A DNA stretch of 52,379 nucleotides from an uncultured Lachnospiraceae bacterium (GCA_947629565.1 CANREG010000013.1:1-52379); one strand, 5' to 3'. Positions 1 through 9,431 are shown, counted from the stretch's first letter. Program-made: numbers and translations. The notes: generated by a model from the letters alone, not told the origin.

Positions 1-67
1 TGCGCAGCACGAATTTAGTACCGCTGTGTGACGCAATGAAGCGCAAGCGTTCCCGATTTGGAACCAT
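1..67 (-). CDS. Start of an unidentified gene, cut by the window edge
   Basis: An open frame of 22 codons begins with ATG at 67 and runs off the left end of the window. The translation begins MVPNRERLRFIASHSG. A purine-rich ribosome binding site (GGAAAGGAAA) sits just upstream. It would be the next gene after lysC in the same direction, 44 bases after the lysC stop. The fragment is too short to recognise a family, and it could still be a chance frame. Confidence 0.4.
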   Translation of the reverse strand, partial: MVPNRERLRFIASHSGTKFVLR

Positions 68-111
68 TTTCCTTTCCGGCGCGTCCGGTATAAGAACATT
101 TTTTACTACGT

Positions 112-1314
112 TCAATCTCCTAAGCCGAATTTGTCATGCACCGCATTCATTGCCTTCTCTGTGTATTTCTCATCAATCAGCACAGATACCCGGATTTCAG
201 AGGTGGAAATCATCTTAATATTAATGCCCTCGTCATACAGCGCCTCAAACATTTTAGCCGCCACGCCGGCATTGCTCATCATTCCGGCGCCGACAATAGA
301 CACCTTAGCCACATTTTTCTCCACATCAATCTTTTCATACTCATGGAAATGTCTCTCCACAATCTCCACTGCCTCGTCTGCATTTTCCACAGCCACCGTA
401 AAGGAAATATCCTTTGTGCTGTCCCGTCCAACCGACTGCAAAATCATATCCACATTGATATTATGTCTTGCCAGATGATTAAACAGGCGGAACGCCACAC
501 CCGGCTCATCCTTTAATCCGATTAACGCAACTCTTGCCGCATCCTTATCTGCTGCCACTCCACTAACAAGCATCTTTTCCATTTTTGTATCCTCCTTAAC
601 AACAGTACCTTCTGAAGTATTCAAACTTGAGCGGACAACCAGCTGTACGCCCTGTTTCTTTGCCAGCTCCACAGAACGATTGTGAAGCACCCCTGCGCCT
701 AAAGTTGCCAGTTCCAACATTTCATCATATGTGATCTGGCTAAGCTTGCGGGCCTTAGGCACCTTGCGCGGATCCGCCGTATACACGCCGTCCACATCTG
801 TGTAAATCTCACAGGCGTCTGCATTTAAAGCCGCCGCCAGGGCAACCGCCGTAGTATCGGAGCCGCCCCGCCCTAAAGTGGTGTAATCATCATATTTGTT
901 GATTCCCTGAAAACCGGTGACAATGACAATCTTGCGCTGCTCTAATTCGTTTAATATCCTCTCGCTGTCAATTCGTTTTAAGCGGGCGTTGCCATAGACA
1001 GAAGTAGTGTGCATGGCCACCTGAAAGGCGTTTAAGGAAATGGCAGGAACACCTAAATTGTTCATCACCATACCCATCAGCGCCACGGACATCTGCTCGC
1101 CAATGGTATAAAGCATATCCATTTCCCGCTTGGGGGGATTCGGATTCATGTCCTTTGCCATCTCGATCAGTTCATCCGTATATTTTCCCATAGCTGACAA
1201 TACAACAACTACATCATTACCTTTTTTGTAGTCCTCGATACATCGGTTTGCCACATTGTACATTCTCTCCTTATTGGCAACGGACGTACCGCCAAACTTC
1301 TTTACAATCAACAT
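112..1314 (-). CDS. lysC: Aspartate kinase
   Basis: Phosphorylates L-aspartate with ATP, the first committed step of the lysine, threonine and methionine pathways, in the cytosol. The 400-residue protein begins with the family signature KFGGTSV, continues with the amino acid kinase fold, and has the GRGGSDTTAVALAA nucleotide-site segment near residue 150. From about residue 260 come two ACT domains (around ALIGLKDEPGVAFRLF and VSIVGAGMMSNAGVAAKMF), the usual site of lysine or threonine feedback. The length is normal for a monofunctional kinase with no fused homoserine dehydrogenase. The start is preceded by AGGAGG. It is the last identified gene of the hom-apgM-lysC cluster, which supports a role in threonine supply, although lysine use cannot be excluded. 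Confidence 0.96.
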   Translation of the reverse strand: MLIVKKFGGTSVANKERMYNVANRCIEDYKKGNDVVVVLSAMGKYTDELIEMAKDMNPNPPKREMDMLYTIGEQMSVALMGMVMNNLGVPAISLNAFQVAMHTTSVYGNARLKRIDSERILNELEQRKIVIVTGFQGINKYDDYTTLGRGGSDTTAVALAAALNADACEIYTDVDGVYTADPRKVPKARKLSQITYDEMLELATLGAGVLHNRSVELAKKQGVQLVVRSSLNTSEGTVVKEDTKMEKMLVSGVAADKDAARVALIGLKDEPGVAFRLFNHLARHNINVDMILQSVGRDSTKDISFTVAVENADEAVEIVERHFHEYEKIDVEKNVAKVSIVGAGMMSNAGVAAKMFEALYDEGINIKMISTSEIRVSVLIDEKYTEKAMNAVHDKFGLGD

Positions 1315-1359
1315 TTGTCTCGTTTCCTCCTGTATGTTTAAGTTACCTGCCTTAATTTA

Positions 1360-2568
1360 CTACTTTTCAAACAGATGGTCAATCATTTCATAGCCGTTTT
1401 TTATGTAAATGCCGGATTTTTCCCCGTCTTTCTCATTATAATGCAGCTCCGACTTTTGAGGCTTCGTGCTGTCATAGAGCAGATAGGGCACCGCCTCTCC
1501 CACATGGGTGCGCAGACTAATCGGCGTAGGGTGATCCGGAAGAACCAGCAGGCGGAAATCCTCTCCCTTTGCCTCTAACTGCTCCTTCACAATGCGGATA
1601 ATCCTTTTGTCCAGATATTCCACAGCTTTCAGCTTCCGCTCCAGACTGCCCTGATGTCCCATTTCATCCGGAGCCTCCACATGAATGTATGCAAAATCAT
1701 AGCCTTCCTCACACAGCGCATTGACTGCGGCCATCGCTTTGCCCTCATAATTCGTGTTCAGGCCGCCATTGGCGCCTTCCACCTCTATTACTTTCATTCC
1801 GGCGCCCACTGCAATTCCCTTTAACAAATCAACGGCAGACACCATAACGCCCTTCTTTCCATTCTTTTCCTCAAAGGAGGACAGGGCCGGTCTGGTTCCC
1901 GCGCCCCAGAACCAGAAAGAGTTGGCGGGATTTAATCCCTTCTTTTTCCGTTCTATATTAATGGGATGGTTTGCCAGTATCTCATAGCTTCGCTTCATCA
2001 TATCATAAAGAACCGGATCTTTTGGCAGATACGCTCCTATGGTCTTGCCTAAAATGTCATGGGGCGGCGTAAGGGAAACCACTTCTCCCTTATCCCAGAT
2101 AGCCAGATGACGGTAACTGGTTCCCACATAAAAACGGTAATCCCCGTATTCTTTTTCCAACACTTCGCTGACCGCCTTTAATAAGACCGCCGCATCCTCT
2201 GTGGAAATCTCCGACGAGCTGTGGTCAATAATCGTCTTATCCTCATACTTTTCTTCCTCGTCACTTAGGGTGACGATATTGCACCGGAATGCGATATCCG
2301 TCGGTTTCATATCCACCCCGATGGACAACGCCTCTAACGGAGACCGTCCGGAATAATATTTCTTCGGATCATAACCAATAACTGATAAATTAGCGGTATC
2401 GCTGCCGGGGCTCATCCCCTCCGGCACCGTCAGCACCATGCCGATCTCTGACTTGGCAGACAACTCGTCAAGCGTCGGCGTATCCGCATGCTCAATTACC
2501 GTTTCATTGCCAATCTCTTCAATGGGATAGTCTGCCATTCCATCACCTAATACGATTACATACTTCAT
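1360..2568 (-). CDS. apgM: ApgM-type phosphoglycerate mutase family protein, probable homoserine kinase
   Basis: The 402-residue protein belongs to the cofactor-independent phosphoglycerate mutase (ApgM) branch of the alkaline phosphatase superfamily. It opens with VLGDGMADYPI, holding the first metal-binding Asp, and has the Ser nucleophile region GSDTANLSVIGYDP at about residues 55-68. Later metal ligands lie in HVEAPDEMGHQG and LPDHPTPI. The biochemical family role is 3-phosphoglycerate to 2-phosphoglycerate conversion. Here the gene lies between homoserine dehydrogenase and aspartate kinase, and no ThrB-type homoserine kinase is visible, so I infer that it phosphorylates homoserine, as has been proposed for ApgM paralogues in threonine operons. 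It is 19 bases from hom and 45 from lysC, which fits one transcript. Confidence 0.88.
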   Translation of the reverse strand: MKYVIVLGDGMADYPIEEIGNETVIEHADTPTLDELSAKSEIGMVLTVPEGMSPGSDTANLSVIGYDPKKYYSGRSPLEALSIGVDMKPTDIAFRCNIVTLSDEEEKYEDKTIIDHSSSEISTEDAAVLLKAVSEVLEKEYGDYRFYVGTSYRHLAIWDKGEVVSLTPPHDILGKTIGAYLPKDPVLYDMMKRSYEILANHPINIERKKKGLNPANSFWFWGAGTRPALSSFEEKNGKKGVMVSAVDLLKGIAVGAGMKVIEVEGANGGLNTNYEGKAMAAVNALCEEGYDFAYIHVEAPDEMGHQGSLERKLKAVEYLDKRIIRIVKEQLEAKGEDFRLLVLPDHPTPISLRTHVGEAVPYLLYDSTKPQKSELHYNEKDGEKSGIYIKNGYEMIDHLFEK

Positions 2569-2587
2569 GTCTATTCTCCCAAACCTC

Positions 2588-3811
2588 TTAAAAATCTACG
2601 CGGACAACGCTTAAGACGTCGCTTAATCCCTTAATGTTCTCGGCAAAGTCCCCTTCCCGGATCGGCTCTGTAATAAATGCCAGTTCATCCCGGACATCCG
2701 GCGCCTTGACATACAGCACATTGCCAAAGGCATTCTTGATATCAAGCATCTGGTCGTCATCTAACCCTTTATCGCGCATACGCACAAAAAACTTATTCTT
2801 AAAATCCTCAAATTTACCGAGGCGGTTCTTCTTCTCTTCCCAGATTGTCATAATATTGGTATTCATATGCTTCACCGCATCTACCACATCTGACACTACT
2901 GCGCTGGCGGTTGGCAGTTTGCCTGCGCCTCTTCCGTAGAACATCACATCATCCAATACGTTGCCATGGACAAAAATGCCATTAAACACGCCATGAACTC
3001 CAATCAGCGGATGATTCTTTCCAATCATAACCGGAGCCACCATGGAATAGAAGGTATCGTCAATCTTTTTGCTGGTTCCAAGCAGCTTAATGGAAGCGTT
3101 CAACGCCTTTGCATACTTGAAATCCGTCTCGGTTAATTTGGTAATTCCCTCTGTGTGGATATCCTCATAGTCCACCTGCTCCCCGCATACTAAGGAGGTT
3201 AAAATGGCAATCTTTCTGCAGGCATCGTAGCCCTCTATATCCGCCTCCGGATTCCGCTCTGCGTAACCCTTTTCCTGGGCGTCCTTTAATACATCCTCAA
3301 AAGCTGCCCCCTTGCTCTCCATCTCCGTCAAAATATAATTGGTCGTACCGTTTAAAATGCCGGTAATTTCCGTAATATCATCTGCCGTCAGGGAGCTGTT
3401 GAGTGGCCGGATAATAGGAATGCCGCCGCCTACGGAAGCCTCAAAGAGATAGTTTAACTTATTCTTCTTTGCCAAAGCCAAAAGCTCCGCTCCATGCTTC
3501 GCCACCAATTCCTTGTTAGAGGTACAGACGCTTTTCCCTGCCTCTAAAGCCTGTTTGGTAAAAGTATATGCCGGGTCTACGCCTCCCATAACTTCTACTA
3601 TGATGTCTACCTCCGGGTCCTTTAAAATTACGTCAAAATCATGGACTAAAATCTTCTGCACCGGATCATCCTCAAAATCCCGGATATCCAGAACATATTT
3701 TACATTAATCTCTTTTCCGGCCCGCTTGTTGATATTGTCGTGATTGGTATTGATTACCTCAACCACGCCGGAACCAACGGTACCATATCCTAATACTGCT
3801 ATATTAACCAT
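2588..3811 (-). CDS. hom: Homoserine dehydrogenase
   Basis: Reduces L-aspartate semialdehyde to homoserine with NAD(P)H at the threonine/methionine branch. The protein starts with the Rossmann motif VLGYGTVGSGV, followed by the substrate domain with GILNGTTNYIL and the conserved EADIEGYDACRKIAIL segment near the catalytic Lys region. The last 70 or so residues (from KNKFFVRM to VVRVDF) look like a C-terminal ACT-type regulatory domain. An open frame extends upstream to 3856, but ATG at 3811 follows AAGGAGG with five bases of spacing and begins exactly at the Rossmann strand, so I use it (407 residues). It lies 25 bases after cheW and is followed by apgM and lysC. Confidence 0.96.
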   Translation of the reverse strand: MVNIAVLGYGTVGSGVVEVINTNHDNINKRAGKEINVKYVLDIRDFEDDPVQKILVHDFDVILKDPEVDIIVEVMGGVDPAYTFTKQALEAGKSVCTSNKELVAKHGAELLALAKKNKLNYLFEASVGGGIPIIRPLNSSLTADDITEITGILNGTTNYILTEMESKGAAFEDVLKDAQEKGYAERNPEADIEGYDACRKIAILTSLVCGEQVDYEDIHTEGITKLTETDFKYAKALNASIKLLGTSKKIDDTFYSMVAPVMIGKNHPLIGVHGVFNGIFVHGNVLDDVMFYGRGAGKLPTASAVVSDVVDAVKHMNTNIMTIWEEKKNRLGKFEDFKNKFFVRMRDKGLDDDQMLDIKNAFGNVLYVKAPDVRDELAFITEPIREGDFAENIKGLSDVLSVVRVDF

Positions 3812-3836
3812 GACAACCTCCTTATCTGTCTGTCCA

Positions 3837-4313
3837 TTATTTTTCATTCTGCTCATTTTCTGAAATTATATCCTCTAAAGCGTTCCTTGTCTCCTCGGAA
3901 AGCACCTCGTCCACTGTAATGGATATGACAATATCATTCTTCCAGTGCAATACCTCTTCCATAAACCTGGTTTCCTCATTGGAAGCCATCCGGGGCATAC
4001 GGTTGATATCACTGGGTTCAATCTGTTCAATGGAAACCACAGCGTCCACCTCGTATCCGACAACCGCATCATCGCTCTGGGTGAGCAGCAGGCTTTTTTC
4101 CGCGCTGTCAATATGCGGGTCCATTCCAAAACGGGCTCTTAGACTGTATACGGGAATCACAGCGCCCCGCAGATTAATAATGCCCAAAATCCCCTCCGGC
4201 GCATTGGGAACCGGTATAATGCGGTAATCCTGCTCAATTCCGTTTACGCACATAAGATTCATGGCATATTTATATTCTCCTAACTGAAATATCACATACT
4301 TAAATTCTTCCAT
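3837..4313 (-). CDS. cheW: CheW-like coupling protein
   Basis: A 158-residue single-domain CheW protein. It has the typical opening (FQLGEYKYAMNLMCVNGIEQ) and the most conserved CheW core (ILGIINLRGAVIPVYSLRARFG) at about residues 42-64. CheW links chemoreceptors to the CheA histidine kinase in receptor arrays at the membrane. The C-terminus carries an extra acidic tail of about 20 residues. Its ribosome binding site AAGGAG overlaps the prfB stop codon four bases upstream, so it is likely translated from the prfB transcript. No cheA or receptor gene is present in the window, so its partners are elsewhere. The position between a translation factor and amino acid genes is unusual. Confidence 0.9.
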   Translation of the reverse strand: MEEFKYVIFQLGEYKYAMNLMCVNGIEQDYRIIPVPNAPEGILGIINLRGAVIPVYSLRARFGMDPHIDSAEKSLLLTQSDDAVVGYEVDAVVSIEQIEPSDINRMPRMASNEETRFMEEVLHWKNDIVISITVDEVLSEETRNALEDIISENEQNEK

Positions 4314-4317
4314 CGGT

Positions 4318-5431
4318 CTACTCCTTATTTAAACTCGTCCATTTCAGATATGCATTCATAAACGGCTCCACATTGCCGTCTAACACACCGTTGACATTGC
4401 TGGTCTCCTCCCCGGTTCTGTGATCCTTCACCATGGTATAAGGCTGCATGACATAGGAGCGAATCTGGGCGCCAAATCCATTCTCGCCCACTTCTCCCCT
4501 GATATCGTCCATTTTCTCCTGATTCTCCTGCTGCTTTAATACATAGAGCTTGGACATTAACATCTTCATCGCCTTGTCCTTGTTCTGGTGCTGGGAGCGC
4601 TGGTTCTGGCACTGTACCACAATTCCCGTCGGCAGGTGGGTAATCCGGACTGCGGAGGAAGTCTTATTAATATGCTGTCCGCCTGCTCCGCTGGAACGGT
4701 AGGTATCAATCCGCAAATCCTCGTCTTTGATATCTATGGATATATCCTCGTCAATATCCGGCATCACATCACAGGAGGAAAAAGAAGTCTGCCTCTTGCC
4801 TGCCGCATTAAAGGGAGAAATCCGCACCAGCCGGTGCACACCCTTCTCCGACTTCAGATAGCCATAGGCATTCTCACCGTTTATCTGTATGGTGACGGAT
4901 TTCACGCCCGCCTCATCTCCCTCTAAGAAGTCCAGAATTTCTGTTGAAAATCCCTTTTTCTCGGCCCAGCGGGTGTACATACGCATAAGCATACCGGTCC
5001 AGTCGCAGCTCTCCGTTCCCCCTGCACCTGCATGGAGCGTAATCACTGCGTTGTCCTTATCAAATTCTCCGGATAGCAAGGTCTGTATCCTTAAAGTGTC
5101 AAAATGTTCCTTAAAGCTGTCAAACAGTTCCGAAATCTCCGGAATCAGGGAAGAATCATTCTCCTCATCCGCCATTTCAACAAGGACGCCCAATTCCTCA
5201 TATTCCTCTGCCACTGCATCATACGCCGCCAGCGTATCCTTTAGATTCTTAACGGTCTTCATCACCTCATTGGAATGCTCCACATCATTCCAGAAATCCG
5301 GAGCCTCCATATCGGCTTCTAATTCTGCTACCTTATCTTTCTTGACAGGGATGTCAAAGTGAATCCCTCACTTCCTGTAATGGAGTCTCATACTGAGTCA
5401 GTTCCGCCTTAAATGCGTCGGTCTCTATCAC
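4318..5431 (-). CDS. prfB: Peptide chain release factor 2, with programmed +1 frameshift
   Basis: RF2 ends translation at UGA and UAA. The downstream frame (5310 to 4318) contains the catalytic GGQ motif (SSGAGGQHINKTSSAVR), the SPF-type stop recognition loop (RISPFNAAGKRQ), and the C-terminal coiled region. The gene does not start at the 5310 ATG. Upstream, GTG at 5431 follows GAGGTGATTTTT and encodes VIETDAFKAELTQYETPLQ, then EVRDSL, ending in an in-frame CTT TGA C (TGA at 5356-5354). Skipping one base at CTT-T continues with Asp-Ile-Pro into the RF2 frame. The internal Shine-Dalgarno-like GTGAGGGA lies a few bases before the slip site. This is the classic autoregulation: low RF2 slows termination at UGA and favours the shift. 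Confidence 0.95.
5354..5368 (-). promoter_or_regulatory. prfB +1 frameshift site
   Basis: On the minus strand the sequence reads AGGGATTCACTTTGAC. It combines a Shine-Dalgarno-like AGGGA, the CTT slip codon and the in-frame TGA at 5356-5354. The next codon in the shifted frame is GAC (5355-5353), in register with the ATG at 5310. This is the standard arrangement that senses RF2 level. Confidence 0.93.
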
Positions 5432-5451
5432 AAAAATCACCTCTTTCTATA

Positions 5452-5600
5452 ATATACATTAAGCATTTGCGAAACGCATTTAATTTTTCAAATGTTTGTA
5501 CATATAGAACAATACTAACGCAGGTACGCTTGCTTATAGTATTTGTTCTATATGCTCAACGCAATTTCAATTTTTGGAGCGTTTCGCAAGTGTATATAAT
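5452..5600. repeat. Long interrupted palindrome between secA and prfB
   Basis: Two nested inverted repeats share one centre. The outer arms are TTGCGAAACGC at 5467-5477 and its exact complement at 5579-5589. The inner arms are CATATAGAACAATACTA at 5501-5517 and its complement with one extra base at 5537-5554, leaving a 19-base loop. Short AT-rich flanks (ATATAC and GTATAT) extend the symmetry to about 149 bases. No T-run follows on either strand, so it does not look like a plain terminator. It could be an RNA structure in the secA-prfB spacer, a protein-binding site or a small mobile palindrome. Confidence 0.7.
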
Positions 5601-5612
5601 ATGCTTTTCATA

Positions 5613-8186
5613 TTATGCATTTTTACCGCAGCACTGCTTATATTTCAAGCCGGAGCCGCAGGGACATGGATCATTTCTGCCAATCTTGGCGCTCTTTCTC
5701 CGAACCGGAGCTTTCGCAGCCGAATCATCCTTATTGGTTCCCGTCACCTTGGCCACTTCTTCCCTCTCCACCTTCTGCTCTACGCGGATGTGCAGCATAG
5801 CCTTAACGGTATCCTGGCGGATAGCCGCCTCCATATCCTCAAACATATCAAATCCTGCAAACTTGTATTCTACTAACGGATCTCTCTGCCCATACGCCCG
5901 AAGGCCGATGCTCTGGCGCATCTGATCCATATCATCAATGTGATCCATCCATTTTCTGTCAATCACTTTTAACAAAATGACGCGCTCCGCCTCACGAATC
6001 ATCTCTGCATCCGGGAACTCGGTCTCCTTCTCCTCATAGAGACGGTTCGCCGCTTCCTTAATCCGCTGAATCAGATCATTTTTCTGGAGTTTCTTCATGT
6101 CCTCATCGGAAAGCGTTACCTTCTGAATCGGAATGACGTCTAAAAGCTCCTGGTTAAGCGATTTCATATCCCATTCGGCAGGCTCTAAATCCTCGGAGAT
6201 ATTGCGGTTTACAATCTCCTCCACCGTATCATTTATCATCTTAAAGATAACCTCGCGCATGCTCTCGCCCTCTAGGACTCTGCGGCGCTCCTTGTAGATT
6301 ACCTCTCTCTGCTCATTCATGACCTGATCATAATCCAACAGATTCTTACGGATACCGAAGTTATTATTCTCAATCTTCTTCTGCGCCTTCTCAATGAATT
6401 TGGTAATGGTCTTATGGCGGATTTCCTCGCCCTCCGGAATATTCATAGCCGTATACATTGCCATAACCCGCTCTGAACCGAACAGGCGCATCAAATCATC
6501 CTCTAAGGACAGGTAGAATTTGGACTGGCCCGGATCTCCCTGACGTCCGGAACGGCCACGAAGCTGATTATCAATACGCCGGGATTCATGACGCTCGGTA
6601 CCGATAATCCTGAGTCCGCCTAACTCCGTCACGCCCTCGCCTAACCGGATATCCGTACCACGGCCTGCCATATTGGTGGCGATGGTCACGGCAGATTTCT
6701 GTCCGGCCTGGGCAATGATCTCCGCTTCCATCTCATGGAACTTGGCGTTCAACACCTTATGCGGAATATGCTTTTTGGTGAGCAGCCTGCTGACCTCCTC
6801 TGAAGAATCAATGGTAATCGTACCCACCAAAACCGGCTGTCCCTTTTCATAGCACCGGCTGATATCCTCCACAATGGCATTTAGCTTCTCCTTCTTGGTA
6901 CAAAATATGGAATCATCCTCATCTATTCTGGCAACCGGAAGGTTCGTCGGCACTTCCACCACATCCATTCCGTAAATCTCCCGGAACTCATTTTCCTCGG
7001 TTAAAGCCGTACCGGTCATACCGGCTTTCTTCTTATATTTATTGAAGAAATTCTGGAACGTAATCGTGGCAAGCGTTCTGCTCTCACGCTTTACCTTCAC
7101 ATTCTCCTTTGCCTCAATGGCCTGATGCAGACCGTCCGAAAAACGGCGGCCCGGCATAATACGTCCGGTAAATTCATCTACGATTAAGACCTCGTCATCC
7201 TTTACAATATAATCCTGGTCCTTAAACATCAGGTTATGCGCCCGCAGAGCCAGAATGATATTGTGCTGAATCTCCAGATTCTCTGAGTCGGCCAGATTCT
7301 CAATGTGGAAAAAGTCTTCCACTTCCTTGACGCCCTGGGCCGTCAGCATAACCTGCTTATCCTTTTCGTTGACGAGGAAATCTCCGTCCTCCTCCACATC
7401 CACGCCCATAATGGCGTCCATCTTGGAAAGCTCGCCGTCGCCCTTGCCGCGCTTCATCCGGCGGGCCAGCAAATCGCACATTCGGTACAATTCCGTAGAC
7501 TTGCCGCTCTGACCGGAGATAATGAGAGGCGTTCTCGCCTCATCAATCAGCACAGAGTCCACCTCGTCCACAATGGCGTAATGCAGTTCCCGCTGCACTA
7601 ACTGTTCTTTATAGATCACCATGTTATCCCGCAGATAATCAAATCCCAGTTCATTATTTGTCACATAAGTAATATCACAATTATAGGCGTCTCTCCGCTC
7701 GTCGTTGTCGTAGCTATTCAGGATAACGCCGACCTTTAATCCTAAAAATTCATGGATTTGTCCCATCCATTCCGCATCACGCTTAGCCAGATAATCATTG
7801 ACCGTAACGATATGCACGCCCTTGCCCTCTAAGGCGTTGAGGTAAGCCGGAAGAGTGGAGACAAGGGTTTTACCTTCACCGGTACGCATCTCCGGGATTC
7901 TTCCCTGATGAAGCAGGATACCACCCATAAGCTGTACCGGATAATGCTTCATTCCAAGGGTACGGACAGACGCTTCCCTTACCACGGCAAACGCCTCTAC
8001 CAAAAGGTCGTCTAACGTCTCTCCGTCGGCTAATCTCTTCTTAAATTCATCCGTCTTCGCCCGCAGTTCTCCGTCGCTTAACTGCTGCATCGGCTCGTCC
8101 AAATCTTCTATCTGCTTAACTAACGGCATAATCCGCTTAATTTCCCGCTCGCTATGTGTTCCAAATACTTTCTCAATTACACCCAT
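5613..8186 (-). CDS. secA: Preprotein translocase ATPase SecA
   Basis: SecA is the ATP motor that pushes unfolded preproteins through SecYEG at the membrane. The protein has the DEAD-like motor with Walker A around MRTGEGKTL (near residue 100), Walker B in [17 protein letters not shown], the second motor domain with [17 protein letters not shown] and [11 protein letters not shown], the helical scaffold, and a C-terminal zinc-binding SEC-C motif ([16 protein letters not shown]) that contacts ribosomes or SecB-like partners. I chose ATG at 8186 because AGGAG lies eight bases upstream and MGVIEKVFG is the usual N-terminus; the GTG three codons upstream overlaps that site. The length of 857 residues is normal. 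It lies between hpf and prfB, an order common in Bacillota. Confidence 0.97.
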   Translation of the reverse strand: MGVIEKVFGTHSEREIKRIMPLVKQIEDLDEPMQQLSDGELRAKTDEFKKRLADGETLDDLLVEAFAVVREASVRTLGMKHYPVQLMGGILLHQGRIPEMRTGEGKTLVSTLPAYLNALEGKGVHIVTVNDYLAKRDAEWMGQIHEFLGLKVGVILNSYDNDERRDAYNCDITYVTNNELGFDYLRDNMVIYKEQLVQRELHYAIVDEVDSVLIDEARTPLIISGQSGKSTELYRMCDLLARRMKRGKGDGELSKMDAIMGVDVEEDGDFLVNEKDKQVMLTAQGVKEVEDFFHIENLADSENLEIQHNIILALRAHNLMFKDQDYIVKDDEVLIVDEFTGRIMPGRRFSDGLHQAIEAKENVKVKRESRTLATITFQNFFNKYKKKAGMTGTALTEENEFREIYGMDVVEVPTNLPVARIDEDDSIFCTKKEKLNAIVEDISRCYEKGQPVLVGTITIDSSEEVSRLLTKKHIPHKVLNAKFHEMEAEIIAQAGQKSAVTIATNMAGRGTDIRLGEGVTELGGLRIIGTERHESRRIDNQLRGRSGRQGDPGQSKFYLSLEDDLMRLFGSERVMAMYTAMNIPEGEEIRHKTITKFIEKAQKKIENNNFGIRKNLLDYDQVMNEQREVIYKERRRVLEGESMREVIFKMINDTVEEIVNRNISEDLEPAEWDMKSLNQELLDVIPIQKVTLSDEDMKKLQKNDLIQRIKEAANRLYEEKETEFPDAEMIREAERVILLKVIDRKWMDHIDDMDQMRQSIGLRAYGQRDPLVEYKFAGFDMFEDMEAAIRQDTVKAMLHIRVEQKVEREEVAKVTGTNKDDSAAKAPVRRKSAKIGRNDPCPCGSGLKYKQCCGKNA

Positions 8187-8256
8187 CTTTAACACTCCTA
8201 CTATATAAAGATAATCATACGGCTATCATTTTAACATTATTTGTGGCAAAAGTAAA

Positions 8257-8280
8257 GGGTTGCCGAAATTTCGACAACCC
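8257..8280 (-). terminator. Hairpin between hpf and secA
   Basis: A 24-base near-perfect inverted repeat (GGGTTG, CGAAATTTCG, CAACCC, with one mismatch) lies 53 bases after the hpf stop and about 70 bases before secA. On the minus strand it is followed by a weak T-rich stretch (TTTACTTTTG). It is probably an intrinsic terminator or attenuator of hpf, possibly leaky into secA. Confidence 0.65.
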
Positions 8281-8333
8281 TGTAAAATCCTATATCTCGC
8301 ATACCCCATTCATGCGATGCATACCAAACGATT

Positions 8334-8861
8334 CTAGCACTCCGGCTCAATCAGGCCGTAGGTATTTCCCTTTCTTCTATAGACCACATTCACCTCGTCC
8401 GTCTCCGAATTGCGGAATACAAAAAAGCTGTGTCCCAACAAATCCATCTGTACGCAGGCTTCCTCCGGATCCATCGGTTTCACTGCAAACTTCTTGCTTC
8501 GGATAATGTTAATCTCATCATCATCCGGAATATCTTCCTCAATAAATGATTTCTGGAAAAATGCAGCGCTCTGCGCCTGGTCTATTAATTTCTTCTTATG
8601 TCTGGAAATCTGGCGTTCAATCACCTCTGTTACCAAATCAATGGAAACATACATATCATCGCTGACCTGCTCTGCCCGGATAATGTTCCCCTTAATCGGA
8701 ATGGTGACCTCCATCTTCTGTCTGTCCTTTTCCACAGAAAATGTTACCTGTACCTCTGTATCTTCATTGAAATATTTCTCCAGCCTGTCCAATTTATCAT
8801 ATACGGCTGACTTTAACCCCTCTGTTACCTCGATGTTCTTTCCGCTAATTATGTACTTCAT
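8334..8861 (-). CDS. hpf: Long-form ribosome hibernation promoting factor
   Basis: A 175-residue protein with the HPF/RaiA fold in its first 100 residues (MKYIISGKNIEVTEGLKSAV through IERQISRHKKKL). After a linker comes the C-terminal dimerisation domain typical of the long form (IIRSKKFAVKPMDPEEACVQMDLLGHSFFVFRNSETDEVNVVYRRK). The N-terminal domain sits in the 30S decoding region, and the C-terminal domain joins two ribosomes into inactive 100S dimers in stationary phase. The start has AAGGAGT upstream. A good sigma-A type promoter lies about 115 bases upstream, and the gene precedes secA as in many Bacillota. Confidence 0.95.
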   Translation of the reverse strand: MKYIISGKNIEVTEGLKSAVYDKLDRLEKYFNEDTEVQVTFSVEKDRQKMEVTIPIKGNIIRAEQVSDDMYVSIDLVTEVIERQISRHKKKLIDQAQSAAFFQKSFIEEDIPDDDEINIIRSKKFAVKPMDPEEACVQMDLLGHSFFVFRNSETDEVNVVYRRKGNTYGLIEPEC

Positions 8862-8974
8862 AATCTGTCAACTCCTTCTCTGTCATATTACAGCCGGCCT
8901 TTGCCCCATTCTCCCACGAAAAGGTTAATATTACAGACCCCTCTGTCCTTCCCGTATCAACCAACTGTATAGTT

Positions 8975-9002
8975 ATTATACCATATATTGTGTATTTTTC
9001 AA
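8975..9002 (-). promoter_or_regulatory. Probable hpf promoter
   Basis: On the minus strand TTGAAA (9002-8997) and TATAAT (8980-8975) are 16 bases apart, about 115 bases upstream of the hpf start. The match to a vegetative promoter is good. Confidence 0.65.
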
Positions 9003-9198
9003 TCAATAACTGTAAAAATAAATTTTGAATTTCAGGGCGGCGTTTTGTAAATTTTCTGTCAATTTACAAAATTTTCTTATGTTTGTCCTACATTTTATTT
9101 GTCAATTCTTTTTTCAGAGAAGTTTTTTTTCAGCAAAATCAACAAAACGCATATTCTGTTTTTATCCCCCGTTTTTTATGGTAAACCTGCCTGTTTTT

Positions 9199-9228
9199 TG
9201 TGGATAATGTGGATAACTCTGTGCATAA
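9199..9228 (-). promoter_or_regulatory. Cluster of three DnaA boxes
   Basis: Read on the minus strand, two exact TTATCCACA boxes lie back to back (9216-9208 and 9207-9199), with a one-mismatch box TTATGCACA at 9228-9220. A TTTTCCACT box-like sequence on the plus strand at 9246-9254 and its inverted partner AAAAGTGGA at 9267-9275 follow. The surrounding 300 bases are very AT-rich. This is a plausible DnaA-binding region. Whether it is an origin, a titration site or a regulator of hpf cannot be told here. Confidence 0.7.
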
Positions 9229-9431
9229 GTCCGTTTTTCAAGCAATTTTCCACTTTTTAAATGTGTAAAAGTGGATTTCATAATCACTTAACATAATACT
9301 TATTCTTTTTCATCTGAAAGAAACCGGATTTTTTTTGTGCATTTTTTCCAATGTATTTTTTTCAAAACAAATTTGTTGTTGAGATAATTAAGACACAATT
9401 CTAAAATTGTGCGTCAAATCAAGATATTGTA

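Noticed and set aside
4588-5362. Plus-strand frames within prfB
   Set aside because: They are shadows of a highly conserved minus-strand gene.
9025-9207. 60-codon plus-strand frame in the hpf-carD gap
   Set aside because: Phe-rich translation from T-rich DNA, no ribosome binding site, and it overlaps the DnaA-box region.
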